Below are positions 22,567 to 33,733 of a stretch of 64,000 nucleotides of DNA, one piece after another. The stretch's first letter is position 1; every line of letters starts with the position of its first letter. The stretch comes from Linanthus parryae (lineage: Eukaryota; Streptophyta; Magnoliopsida; Ericales; Polemoniaceae): contig JALGPY010000003.1 in assembly GCA_023055425.1 (NCBI GenBank), positions 68,308,991 through 68,372,990 of the forward strand, written 5' to 3'. Below the pieces are notes generated by a model, which saw nothing but the letters and a program-made list of their open reading frames with translations, was not told the DNA's origin and made no database searches. The translations under genes were made by a program, and so were the position numbers.

Positions 22567-22915
22567 GGGCATCTCCAACCTTATGGGGAGAGAGAGAGAG
22601 GGAGAGGGGGATGCGAAAAACCGTATAAAAATATGGTTCATGTCCAACCCTATAGGGGGAAGGGGAGGGTGAGGGGTGCTATGGGAAATTTTTTTGCCTT
22701 GGACATGCCCTCACCCGTGGCTGGATCATGGACATGCCCTCACCCAAGGCAAAAAATTTCCCCATAGCACCCCTCCCCATCCCCCTCCCCTCACATGGTT
22801 GTAGACGAGTAGTAGTTTGGAGGAAGGGGAGGGAGAGGGGGAGGGAAGAATGGTGGGCCCGTGAGGGGAGGGGGAGGTGAGGGAAGGGGAAAAAAAGCAT
22901 GGGTTGGAGATGCCC
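22567..22915. mobile_element. PIF/Harbinger (Tourist-like) MITE
   Basis: The 14-bp terminal inverted repeats are perfect: GGGCATCTCCAACC at the left and GGTTGGAGATGCCC at the right. The 3-bp target duplication TAA lies on both sides (22564-22566 and 22916-22918), the hallmark of the PIF/Harbinger superfamily. The 349-bp interior is purine/pyrimidine-skewed, contains a repeated GGACATGCCCTCACCC (near 22703 and 22732) and a long internal inverted repeat, so transcripts could form a hairpin. It encodes no transposase. Confidence 0.88.
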
Positions 22916-22918
22916 TAA

Positions 22919-23640
22919 GCACGCACACAAATTAATTTACCCAAGATCAATGATACTCTCTCCATTATAAAATATTTCTTATTTGACTTCTCACACGTAC
23001 AACAGCACTAAAATAAAATTATCATCCACTACTAATAAATGCCATTATATATTAATGGTGGTAGTACATGTGGCTCGGTGTAGGTAGAATAAAAATAAGT
23101 AGTTCATGAATTGTAAAATTTAGAAAAGTAGTGGTAATATTGTGGTTGTATTCCTAAGGATAAACAATTTTGGGACAAATTAAAATGGCAAACAAGACCA
23201 ACATTTTGGGAGAGCTAAAATGGCAAACAAGACAAATGATTTTAAAAAATCCATGTTTATTTGCGTAACTTTATGGACCTCAATATTTTACTTAATGCAT
23301 TTTCATAACATCTTAGCGCTGTCTAGGTTGTGCCATTTGAATTTGTAGGTCTACGATCATTTAGCGTTGTTTTAGAGTATCATGTTCCTTCTGACAAGTT
23401 ATTCTTTTCACCTTCATAGTTTCGTGTTCTTATTCCACGCTAGTTCAGGTTGTGTCCTGTTAATGTTACCGCTGTGAGCGGAGTTGTTCCACACATGTGA
23501 CCGATGTGTGCCGAATATGTCCTGCACTAGTTCGAGTTGTGTACCGTTGTGTGGGGAGTCAGGTGTTTGCTATTGTCAATTGAATTTAGGTACTTCTTGG
23601 ATTACCAACGTTGGGGTGCTATAAGGATGAATTAGAATTA
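22919..23640. other. Intergenic DNA with possible worn Stowaway-like remnant
   Basis: CTCTCTCCATTATAAAATAT near 22955 and the repeated AAAATGGCAAACAAGAC (23185 and 23218) resemble the worn ends of a Stowaway-type MITE, but paired termini and a target duplication are not convincing. No gene is supported. Confidence 0.3.
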
Positions 23641-24030
23641 TACAGGTTGTGTAAATTTAGGATCCCGTACTAGTTCTAAACAGTTGTCAATTATGGTACA
23701 AAAAAGTGTCAGATAAAGTATATTGCATTGTATAGGTTAATTATAAATGATATGAGGGCTCGTTATTTAGATGTCATGTGATGCTAACCCTATCCTTGCA
23801 GGCTATTCAAAATTATATGAATATAGTTGAAACATGATCATACAGATTATCTTAATTTAGGATCATTTAGTGTTTCTAGAAAAATGTCAATTCCCTTACA
23901 AAATGTATCTGATCATGTAGTACATTGTATAAGTTTATAATAAATTATCTGAGTGCTCTTTAATTTTTTTGGTGGTCCCAGCCACTTTTTGCAGGCAATT
24001 CAAGCTTTTTTTTAATTTAGTGAAGCAAGT
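23641..24030 (+). repeat. Degenerate ~200-bp tandem repeat, two units
   Basis: TACAGGTTGTGTAAATTTAG at 23641 aligns with TACAGATTATCTTAATTTAG at 23841, and blocks such as TGTCAATT, ACATTGTATA and CTTTGCAGGC-type ends follow in the same order. Each unit ends in a pyrimidine run plus TTGCAGGC, which looks like a splice acceptor. No ORF survives. Confidence 0.55.
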
Positions 24031-24083
24031 TGAAGACCAGAGATCGTCCCAAGGGTTTCAGGTATTCTTCTAACGTTCGGTTT

Positions 24084-25544
24084 TGTTGATTCAACGACCC
24101 TTGAATGTATTTTGGATGGTAATTGTTTTGAGTGATGAAAGACAAAGACAAAGGCAGCAAAGTATTTCAGATACTCCAAGGCCTTGAGATACTGACAGAG
24201 CTTCAAAGCCTTGAGAGTTGTATTGCAGACTGGATATCTGATTATACAGATCAGGAATATACTGCATATACTCATGGTTTACATTATTTACATATCTAAC
24301 ATAATTGCAGATGATCAGAACAGGGAGAATCAAAGTTTTCTGGGTTTAACTTTGAGTATCTGTGAAGCAGGTTCAGAGCTTCAAGGCCTTGAGATGTGCC
24401 TTGAGCTGCTGACAGTTTTTACAGAACTAAGTTGATTCTTTCTTGCAGGTTGTGATTCTTATTATTGTAATTATTCATTGACTTCTAAGAGTCTTAAACT
24501 TGCTTTTCATGATTTATATGTTTCAGAAGTTAAACAAATTACTGTTCTAATCTTTTAACTCGTTTTATCAGAAACTGCAAAACCAAACAGTCATAGTACT
24601 GTTATATTTATGGATTTTGTTGTTGCTATTGTTGCAGGTTTGTTAAACGTGCAAGAGCAATCTCAACAAACTCCAACGGATATCCACTTAGAGCTGTTTG
24701 AATTTCAGTTGAAAACAGAAGGAGGATTTGTATGAGCTGAGATCCTAAAATCTATCATTCAGATGCAGCTGTGGATAAAAGAGGCTGGTTTGAATTTTGA
24801 AAGCAGAGAGGCTTGCAGAATACTCAGAGAGGTGTGACAAATTCGTGGGAGATCATTCATTCAAACACACACAATGATTCAAGCTTCAATCCATATTTCA
24901 GAAGATCAAGTCATTCCTGTTTCCAGAAGAACACATCCAGGCTTCAATAACTTATCTCTTCTATTGTGTTCTTCACATATTGTGTAATCTGTATATTTTA
25001 AATATCTTAAACCTCACTTAACCTAGTGGTTGGTTGTTCAAGTGAACAACAAGAGGTTCTTGTTATCTCAACAGTTAGTTGCTGGAACTAGATAGGTTTG
25101 GAACCACAAGCTGTATAGGTGTAAGGGAAATCACTTAGGCTTGAAGATCGGGGGTTGTTTCTGTGTGAGTAATAAGAAGTGTTTTCCCAATCCTGGTGGG
25201 ATTAGATCCCTCGGGCAGAGATTAGGTCCATTGGAACTGAAATCTGTAAATTGCTTTGTGTTCTTTACTTTACAGTTTTATTATTATCTGCTGTACACAA
25301 CTCAAATCATACTATGGTTTATAAGTTGCTTAGAACTGGTAATAGTTCAAGGCCTTGAAGCTTTCTATTTTGCCTTTGAAAGTTTCAGACAGTTTTCCAA
25401 AATCTCAAGGCCTTGAGATTTGAGTTTCACACAAAGCTAATCTGTTAAGTTCTGAGTTTTGCAAAAAGTTTCCATACTCTATTCAACCCCCCCCCCCTTA
25501 TAGAGTATTTAGGTCATGTATTTAGTCTACATTACACACTTTCA
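24084..25544 (+). repeat. 5' LTR of element C
   Basis: The LTR begins TGTTGATTCAACG and ends CACTTTCA. It holds CAAGGCCTTG at 24177, 24382, 25348 and 25406 and a CAAAGCCTTG variant at 24204. A C11-type run between CTCTATTCAA and TAGAGTA lies near 25480-25507. It is highly similar to 41801-43292; the 3' copy has an extra ~30 bp near 41938-41968. Confidence 0.92.
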
Positions 25545-25546
25545 AT

Positions 25547-25558
25547 TGGTATCAGAGC
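25547..25558 (+). other. Primer binding site of element C
   Basis: TGGTATCAGAGC lies two bases after the LTR end; it is complementary to initiator tRNA-Met. Confidence 0.92.
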
Positions 25559-25594
25559 TTGTGTCACTGATATAGATCTAACAATCAGGTGACT

Positions 25595-27380
25595 ATGAGT
25601 AATGTAGGAGATGGTGGATTCTCACAAGGAAGGGCAGCCAACAGACCTCCATTGTTGTGTGGTGATAACTTCATGCACTGGAAGGCATTGATGAAGATGT
25701 TAATCATAGATCAAGACATGGAACTGTGGTCTATAGTTCAGAATGGTCCTCATGAGTACTATACTACAATTGATGGAGTCATATGTATCAAGTCTGAGGA
25801 AAATCTTTCAGTTACTGAACTGGAAAAGGTATCAAAAAATTACAAGGCTATGAATCTGTTATACTGTGCTCTTAATGCAGATGAGTTCAACATAGTGACA
25901 AATTACAAGAGTGCCAAAGAAGTATGGGATAAACTGGTGATGACATATGAAGGAACTAGCCAGGTTAAGCAGACCAAAATCAACATACTTCTGAGGCAAT
26001 ATGAGTTGTTCAAGATGAATTCAGATGAGACCATCAAGGAAATGTTCAAAAGATTCACTGATGAGGTGAATAATCTGGAGTCATTGGGAAAGAAGTTCTC
26101 AAATGAGGAGAAGGTCAGAAAAATTGTGAGAAGCATGCCAAAAGCCAAGTGGGAGCCAAAGACAACAGCCATTGAGGAAGCTCAGGATTTAAGTCTTCTT
26201 CAGCTAGATGATCTACAAGGAAAGCTGCTCACTCATGAAATGTCTATGAAGGATGTGGAAGGTGATTTGAGTGAAAACATCAAGAACTTAGCACTTAAGG
26301 CTAAAGACAGTGAAAAGTCTCAAAGCCTTTAGACTGAAGATGAGCATGATGATGAATAGGCTTTAGTATTGATCTTCAAGGCCTTGTCCAGGATTCTCAA
26401 GAACAAAAGAAACTCTGGCAACAGGGATTACAACAGAGACAGATCAAGACCTTCAGGCAGCAAGGACTACAAAGGTAAACCTTCATCAAATTCACATTAA
26501 ACTAAAGTAATGAATTTTTTTTGAGTGTGGTGATGCAGATCATTTAGTAAGGGACTGTCCACAAAAGAAGAAAAACAGGAACTTTCAGAAGAAAGACAGT
26601 GACAACAGAAGGAAGAAAGCCATGATGGCTTTCTTGAGTGATTCTGATTCATCAAGTGACTCAGACACAGAAGAAGATCAAGCAAACTTATGCTTCATGG
26701 CAAAGCATGATGAGGAAAAATCATCAGACAAACATATTGAAGATATGGTAAAGAATCTACTTGCTAGTCCTTCTGATGTACTTCCTGAAATTCTCAAAAG
26801 TATGTTTTTAAATGAGGAAAGCTATAGAAATGAGATTTCTGCTTTAAAGATTAAGGTTCATGAGCAGGTAAAAGAAAATATGGACCTAGTTTTTACAAAC
26901 AAAACTGTTGAAGTTTCTAAGACAAAGCTTGAAAAGGACTTCAAGGCCTTGGACAGCAGGTTCAAAGCCTCGAAGGCACTGATAAAAGAGGTTAGTGATC
27001 AAAACACTCTTTTGACTGAAAGATATGCTGATCTAAAGACTCATTATGAGAATTTAGAACAACAAATCTGTTCTTTGACTGAGAAACTTCAAGAGTCCAA
27101 GAAAGTCCTAGCTAGTTTTACAGGATCATAACATAATTTGAATCTCATTCTTGGAGGAAGTCTGAAATCAATGCATAAAAGTGGGATTGGCTATAATCCA
27201 AATTTTCCAAAGAAAAGCCAAATTACTTATGTCAAATCTGGTAGCAGACATTCTCCAAAATGTCATTACAGTGGAAAAATTGGTCATGTCAGATTAACTT
27301 GTCCCTTCAGAAGATCAGAAACTCACATTATGACGAATACTTATCCTTATCAGCTTAAGGGACATGTTAGGCAGATTTGA
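25595..27380 (+). pseudogene. Element C gag (broken)
   Basis: The start at the ATG on 25595 gives MSNVGDGGFSQGR, matching the corresponding starts of A and B; the in-frame upstream codon is GTG. The first 246 residues hold the UBN2-like gag domain (WKALMKMLIIDQDMELW, SVTELEKVSKNYKAMNLLY, KQTKINILLRQYELFKM). A stop at 26330 and a frameshift precede the first zinc knuckle near 26515, whose first Cys is lost (FECGDADHLVRDCP). The acidic DSDSSSDSDTEEDQANLCFMA block and a coiled coil of about 150 residues follow from 26622, then a stop at 27129 and the second knuckle CHYSGKIGHVRLTCP, where Cys has become Ser. Nucleocapsid function is lost. Confidence 0.88.
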
Positions 27381-27480
27381 GTTCCAAAAGAAATTAGGCC
27401 ACCAAACATGGCTGATTCTGAGTACGACTCAAAGTTCTGCACTTGGTCTAACAGCATGTTGAGGCAATGATTTATTTTTG

Positions 27481-28881
27481 CAGGATGTCACCAAGGCCTT
27501 GAAAGATCAGAAATGGATATTAGACAGTGGATGTTCCAGACATATGAGTGGAAAGAAGTCTCTCTTTACTGAGCTTACAGAATAATCTGGAGGAACAATC
27601 ACACTTAGTGACAAAGCAAAATGCAATATCATTGGTATCGGTAGTATTGGTAATGGTTCTACTAACTCTATCTCTGATGTTTATCTGGTAGATGGATTTA
27701 AGTAAAATCTTCTTAGTATCTCTCAGTTATGTGATAAAGGTTATAAAGCTATATTTGACAAGGATGAATGTGTGGTGCAAGATGAGAAATCTGGTGATTG
27801 CATACTCACTGCTCCTAGATCATATAATCTATATGTTATGAGTACTAACAGTGTTGCAGGTGATAAGCTAAAATGCCTCAAGGCCTTGAAGGAAGATTCA
27901 AAACTTTGGCACAGAAAGCTCGGGCATATTAGTATACATACCTTGAATAAACTCATATCAAAGGATTTGGTAAGAGGTTTACCATCACAGAAATTTTCAG
28001 ATGATGAGGTTTGTAAGGCATGTGTACAAGGTAAGCAAATCAGAAGCTCAATCAGGCCAAAGAACTTTGTAAGTACTTCTAGACCCTTAGAACTGTTGCA
28101 TATGGACTTGTGTGGTCCTATGAGAGTTCAGACCCCAAAAGATAAGAGGTATATGCTTGTTATAATTGATGATTATTCAAGATTTACTTGGGTGATGTTT
28201 ATTAGAGACAAAACTGAAGCTTTATCTGAATTTTCTAGATTGTGCAAAGAGCTTCAAACTTTGAAAAATTTACATGTTTCATCTATTAGAAGTGATCATG
28301 GTAGGGAGTTTGATCAACTTGACTTTGATTTGTTTTGTGCAAAGCATGGCATATCACACAACTTTTCTGCACCTAGAACTCCACAGCAAATTGGAGTAGT
28401 TGAAAGGAACAATAGGACACTTGAGGATATGTCTAGAACCATGCTTCTTGAAAGTAATTTGCCAAAGTTCTTATGGGCAGAACATGTTAACACTGCCAAT
28501 TATGTGCTGAATAGATGCTTGATTAGACCTATTTTGAAAAAGACCCCTTATGAACAGTTTAAAGGTAGAAAGCCTACTGTTTCTTATTTTAAATCTTTTG
28601 GTTGTATCTCTTTTGTTCATAATAATGGTAGAGACAATCTTGGTAAGTTTGATGCTAGAAGTGATGAAGGTGTATTTCTTGGATATTCTCAAACTAGCAA
28701 AGCTTATAGAGTTTACAATAAAAAAACCAAGATTGTAGAAGAGAGTATTCATGCAATCTTTGATGAAAGTACTAAGGATTCTCTGAGTGAAAGTTTTGCA
28801 GATCTAGATTTGAACAAACATGAATCAGATGATGAAGCTGTGAAAGAAGACAAAGGCAAAACTAATGTGCAGAATCAATGA
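27481..28881 (+). pseudogene. Element C protease and integrase
   Basis: The frame starts after TTTTTGCAG with DVTKALKDQKWILDSGCSRHMSG, the aspartic protease motif. Two in-frame TAA codons (27583 and 27703) interrupt the protease. From 27772 the frame is open for 369 residues: pre-integrase zinc block (LWHRKLGHISIHTLNKL, CKACVQGKQ), then the integrase core with Asp at 28105 (HMDLCGPM), Asp at 28294 (IRSDHGREF) and Glu at 28402 (VVERNNRTL), 35 residues after the second Asp, the DD35E spacing. The C-terminal GYSQTSKAYRVYNKKTK block is present. The integrase itself looks intact; it would join target DNA and cDNA in the nucleus. Confidence 0.92.
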
Positions 28882-29193
28882 GTAGAATCTCAAGGCCTTG
28901 AACCTCCTGCAGAGCCAAAATCTCAAAGCCTTGAGACAAAAGCTGAAACTTTCTATGATGCTCCCTCTACTGTTTCAAGAACTCAAAGCCTTGAAGGAGA
29001 ATATTCCTGGATACCAAGAAAGAAGTTTAAGTACCTTGAAGATCATCCAGCTGATAACATCATATCAGATCCATAAACTGGAACTCAGACAAGAGGACAG
29101 TTGAAGAACTTGTGTTCTTTTAGTGCATTTGTATCTTTGATTGAGCCTAAAAATACCATGGAAGCACAAGAAGATGCATACTAGATCATTGCA
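28882..29193 (+). other. Element C integrase-RT linker
   Basis: The linker is in the same frame family as pol but has stops at 28881, 29075 and 29182. It is packed with the palindrome family: CAAGGCCTTG at 28891 and CAAAGCCTTG-type copies near 28923 and 28983. Confidence 0.7.
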
Positions 29194-30629
29194 ATGCAGA
29201 GTGAGTTGAATGAGTTTGAAAGAAACAAGGTATGGAATCTGGTTCCCAGACCTAAAGAGAAATCAGTTATTGGAACCAGATGGGTATTCAGAAACAAGCT
29301 TGATGAGAATGGCAAAGTTGTAAGAAATAAAGTCAGACTGGTGGCTCAAGGATATAATCAGGAAGAATGTATAGATTATGAGGAGACTTTTGCTCCTGTT
29401 TCCAGGTTAGAAGCTATTAGAATACTTCTTGAATTTGCATCTCATAATCACATAAAGCTTTATCAAATGGATGTCAAATGTGCTTTTCTGAATGGATATT
29501 TACAAGAAGATGTTTTTGTAGCACAAACACCTTGTTTTGAAGATGACAACATTCCTGATCATGTTTATAAACTGGACAAAGCTATTTATGGATTAAAACA
29601 AGCTCCAAGGGCTTGGTATGACAGACTTTCAAAATTTCTACTTGAAAATAATTTCAAAAGAGGCCTAGTTGATAAAATTCTTTTCATTAAACATCATCAA
29701 AGTGATTTGTTAGTTGTTCAGATCTATGTAGATGATATTCTATTTGGTACTACTAATGATGCTCTTTCAAAAGAGTTTTCAAGTCTGATGTGCAGGGAGA
29801 TGAGCTTAATGGGTGAACTGAATTTCTTTATTGGACTTTATATCTTACAAATAAAGAAAGGAATTTTTGTACATCAAGGAAAGTATACCAAGGACTTATT
29901 GAACAAGTACAATATGTCACAGTCCAAGCTCCTTAAAACCCCTATGAGTTCATCAATCTCTTTAGACAAGGATTCAAATGGTAAGAGTGTGAATCAAAAG
30001 GAATACAGAAGTATGATTGGATCACTGTTGTATTTAACTGCTAGTAGACCTGATATTATGTTCAGTGTCTGTATGTGTGCTAGATTACAAGCAGATCCTA
30101 AGGAAAGTCATTTAACTGCAGTCAAAAGAATTTTTAGATATTTGAATGGAACCAGAGACTTAGGGATTTGGTATCCAATAAGATCTAATTTATGTTGAGT
30201 GGCTATTCAGATGCAGATTTTATAGGATATAAAGTAGACAGGAAAAGTACTTCTGGATGCTGTCAGTTTCTTGGATCTTCATTGATCAGTTGCCATTCCA
30301 AAAAGCAAAATTCTGTAGTATTATCAACTGCAGAAGCTGAATACATTGCAGTTGGAGCTTGCTGTTCACAAGTGTTATGGATTGCTCGGCAACTTAGATA
30401 TCTTCGCTACAATTTCAGAAATGTGCCTATTCATTGTGACAACACAAGTGCTATCTCAATCTCTAAGAATCCAGTCCAGCACTCAAGAACCAAGCACATA
30501 GATGTGAGACATTATTTCCTTAGAGATCATGCAGAACAAGGTGATGTTGTTTTAACTTTTATTTCTACCTCTATGGAGATTGCTGATATTTTCACTAAAC
30601 CTTTGCCAGATGACAACTTTCATCTCTAA
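29194..30629 (+). pseudogene. Element C reverse transcriptase and RNase H
   Basis: RT reads continuously for 334 residues: [54 protein letters not shown], and the catalytic YVDDILFG with YVDD starting at 29725. It is in the same frame as the integrase. A single frameshift at about 30196 moves RNase H to another frame, where it is complete: SGYSDADFIGYKVDRKSTSG, STAEAEYIAVGA, HCDNTSAISIS and RTKHIDVRHYFLRD supply the D-E-D-D residues. It stops at 30627. This is the best-preserved pol of the Sirevirus-like family here; the frameshift and upstream stops prevent a full polyprotein. Confidence 0.93.
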
Positions 30630-31117
30630 GGCTTGAATTGGGGATGTTAAACAAGGATGCATTGGTTTAGGGGGAGTATCAGTACTTATATGTGATTATG
30701 TGTTGAAATCTTAAAGCCTTGAGATTATATTTTTCAAAGCCTTGAAAGTATAGCTCAAAGCTTTGTAGTTTCTCAAACTACAGAAAATCTCAAGGCCTTG
30801 AGATTGTTCTCCAGGTCTTGAAAACATCTGTATAGTTTTTAAAAAAATTGATCATCAAATATTATATCTTATCTTTTTAGATAACTGAATAATATTTGAA
30901 TTACTCAGAGAATTGTCTAAAATATCCAAAAATATTTTTCAAGATCCTATTTTGCATGTTGATTTAGCAGAGTACTTTTATGACTCATCTCTTTCAACCT
31001 ACTTAAGCTGAAAGTCAGGGCTTATTCCTCTTCATTCTGTCTCAATTTTCAACGAGTCTCCTATCTCTCTCTCAATTTCTCTCAATCACATTCCCTTCTC
31101 AAAACCCTAAACCCAAA
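30630..31117 (+). other. Spacer between pol and ORF3 of element C
   Basis: The spacer has a PPT-like TTTAGGGGGAGTATC near 30667 and a cluster of palindrome relatives (CTTAAAGCCTTGAG, CAAAGCCTTGAAA, CAAAGCTTTG, then CAAGGCCTTG at 30791). It is otherwise AT-rich. A pyrimidine-rich run (TCTCTCTCTC) precedes the ORF3 start, so it may act as a leader for a separate ORF3 transcript; that is inference. Confidence 0.65.
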
Positions 31118-32303
31118 ATGGAGCGCCAATCAGCCAGAATTCAGCAACTGGGGAAGCCCTGTGGAAGATCCAAGAAGAGGGCAAATAAGAAGGAAAAGAT
31201 TGTGATTTCTGATTAAGATTCAGAAAACACTCAGAGCTTGCATGAGGACACTCCTCCTGCAAAGAAGTCCAGAACAAAAAAGGGGGATGAAGGTTCAAGC
31301 ATTGATCCACAGAAGGAGACAGAGGCTCAGGATGGGGATCAACCTAGGTCAGAGAAGAAGAAAGGGGGAGAGAAGAAAAAGACTGGAGAAGAGGAAAAGG
31401 GGAAATCTGCTCAAGAAATCAAGAAGAAACTATCTGAAAGAGAAGAAGAGAAGAGCAAACCCTCAGAGAAGAAAAATAGGGTTAAGCAGGTTGTTGCTGC
31501 AACCAAGAAAGGTTATCAAGGTAAGAATGTACTTCCTACAGACTAGTTTGTTAGTTCTGAGGTTAGAACTGTATGGATGCAAGGTTATGCTTCATCTAAG
31601 GTAGCTTCCTGTAGTATGGTTTCTGAGGAATTGTTGGACAAGCTGGATACTGATTGTAAGAGAAAATTAAGAGAAACTGCAGTTTAGAACGTGTTAAATC
31701 CTAGTTCAAAAGCCTATCCTAGGTTAACTATGTTGTTTTATCTGAATTTGATTTCTGAAGGTGATGATAAGATGGTGCTAACTTCAAAAGTGGCTGGGAT
31801 AGATTTGAGGTTAGATCATAGGACTTTTGCCAAAGTCTTGGGCATTCCTAGGAAGTATAATGTTGGAGATTACCCTGATAGGAAGGAGTGTCTGAAAAAG
31901 GCAAAAGAGATGTTTTTTATTGATGGTGTACCCTCTGGTCCAAAGCAGTTGACACACTATGTGCTCAACTGTGAAGCCAAAATCCTGTTTACAATTCTGA
32001 TGAGAAGTGTAGTTCCTAGGGAGAACTCAAGGGAGTTGGTGACTGATAAGGTTCTTATTTTGATGTATCTGATATCTCAAGGGTTTGAGATTGACTTACC
32101 AACAGTTATGGAGCATATGATTTATTGTGCAACCAGAACTAGAAACCATCCTCTTCCATATGCCAACTTGTTACCTCTTTTCTTTGAGTATTTTGATGTG
32201 CCTGTGAAAGGAGAAGAAAATACTACTGGAGGTTTTGGGTTGATTGATGAGACTGCACTTCAGAGGATTGGGGTAGTTCAGACTGGGAAAGGACAGTGGA
32301 AGT
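31118..32303 (+). pseudogene. Element C ORF3, 5' part (interrupted by element D)
   Basis: The start ATG at 31118 follows AAACCCAAA. The N-terminus is short and basic (KKRANKKEK), followed by a Lys/Glu-rich low-complexity stretch. From about 31690 a globular domain of ~200 residues is visible (AYPRLTMLFYLN, KVAGIDLRLDH, FAKVLGIPRKYN, ILMYLISQGFEIDLPTVMEHMIY, LPYANLLPLFFEYFDVP, GFGLIDETALQRIGVV). In-frame stops lie at 31214, 31544 and 31685. The pattern recalls the extra-ORF domain called putative plant transposon protein in protein-family databases, which I state from memory and cannot check. There is no signal peptide or membrane segment. The coding frame resumes at 40798 after the insertion. 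Confidence 0.78.
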
Positions 32304-33720
32304 TGTTGGAATAGATGCCCTAGAGGCAATCTAGTTTAGTATGAATTATTTGTGGCTAGAAATTCATTTATTATTTATTGGATATTTAATATAATGAAGT
32401 CCTTAGATTTACAATTGTGTTGTTTATCTTAAATATCCCTAGTCAAGTATAATGATTAATGGGACAATCATCTATAGACTAGTATGGGGTTGGGTTGATA
32501 TGGAGATATCACGATCCAACACATAGGTGTGCATTAGGTAATGTTGCACTGGATTGACCCATCTCCGAGAAGGCTACATACACGTTATGTTGAGTCACAA
32601 GCGCTTCTCGCGGTGCAATGGTATTGTCATCCTTAGACTTGAAGTCACTAGATATTCTAGTTGTGGATTATTGTGATTTTGGTAGCGTTAAAGGCTTCAC
32701 CGTAACTGGGTAGTTATAAAGGCGTGTACTGGATACAATAAGAAGCAATCTTAGAGATCGTAGTGGACGTAGATAGAATTTGTCCCTCCCACATAACGGG
32801 AGAAAATATCCTAGGCCACTCGAGGGATAGTGCTTATAGAATGTCTGGCCAGACTCAAATAAATCAATATGGGATATTAATGTTATTTGCACGAATAAGG
32901 CTATTCCCATGGATCGAGAAACTATGGATTGGATATACGAGTGTGACTTGTATGTCTCGTGTCCAATCCGAATATAGAGAAAAAGGGATGAGACAATTAC
33001 TTGTACAAAGGTTGTCATGATGACTATTCTATTAGTTGGCTAGAATGGATGTTTTGCTAGAAACCGCTCCATATTAGCAAATAGTTGCCACCAACTAGAT
33101 AGAACCTATAGGGTCACACGCTACATAGAGTTGAACTAGATTTGGGAATTAATTAATTGGATTAATTAATTAGAAGGATCACTTTGCAAAACCTTGCAAA
33201 CTTAGTAGGGACTAATTTGCAAGGAAGGGACTAAATTGAATTCTAGTAGGACTAGAATAAGTCCTTTAGGTAGTTGACAAGGAGTTGTTGGACTATAAAA
33301 GGACCTTCCTTCCTTCCTTCCCACATAACTTATGCTCATAATTGAACATAACAAGAGTGCGAGAGAACAAAAGAAGGAGAGAGAGCAAGCAACAAAGGAG
33401 CCGACCGCCCCGTCCCCGTCGGCCACAAGGAGGCCGAGAGCCCTCATTTGGGTCTCGTTTTGCATGATTCTTCTTCTTCTTCCTCTTCCGGGCTAGCACC
33501 AAGGACTTGCGAGATTCTAGGATCAACTCTAGGCGTGGATCAACCATAGAGAACGTGACACAATTCGCGTTTGAAGTCATCAAAGGAGAACCCTAAGGTG
33601 TGTTATTGATTTCTTACCCTTACCATCGTTATGTCTCTTGACTTGAGATCCTTGGAGGGTTTTGCATGGTTTTATGATTGTTTGTGTTTCCGTTGCGCAT
33701 CCATGAATCAAAACCCCACA
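32304..33720 (+). repeat. 5' LTR of element D
   Basis: It begins TGTTGGAATAGATGCCC and ends AAAACCCCACA. A TATA box (TATAAAA, 33294-33300) lies about 1 kb in and is followed by a pyrimidine-rich stretch (CCTTCCTTCCTTCC), a plausible retroelement promoter. It is 14 bp shorter than the 3' LTR owing to one gap near 33409; the rest is nearly identical. Confidence 0.93.
33294..33300 (+). promoter_or_regulatory. TATA box in the 5' LTR of element D
   Basis: TATAAAA in GGACTATAAAAGGACC is conserved in the 3' LTR (40357) and, as TATATAAAGG, in both LTRs of E (48052 and 54711). Position and conservation support an LTR promoter. Confidence 0.65.
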
Positions 33721-33721
33721 T

Positions 33722-33733
33722 TGGTATCAGAGC
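33722..33733 (+). other. Primer binding site of element D
   Basis: TGGTATCAGAGC lies one base after the LTR end and is complementary to initiator tRNA-Met. Confidence 0.93.

Noticed and set aside
33202..33583. Open frames on the minus strand of the element D LTR (and counterparts in E)
   Set aside because: They overlap the LTR promoter area, are low complexity and change with each indel between LTRs. They are chance frames.
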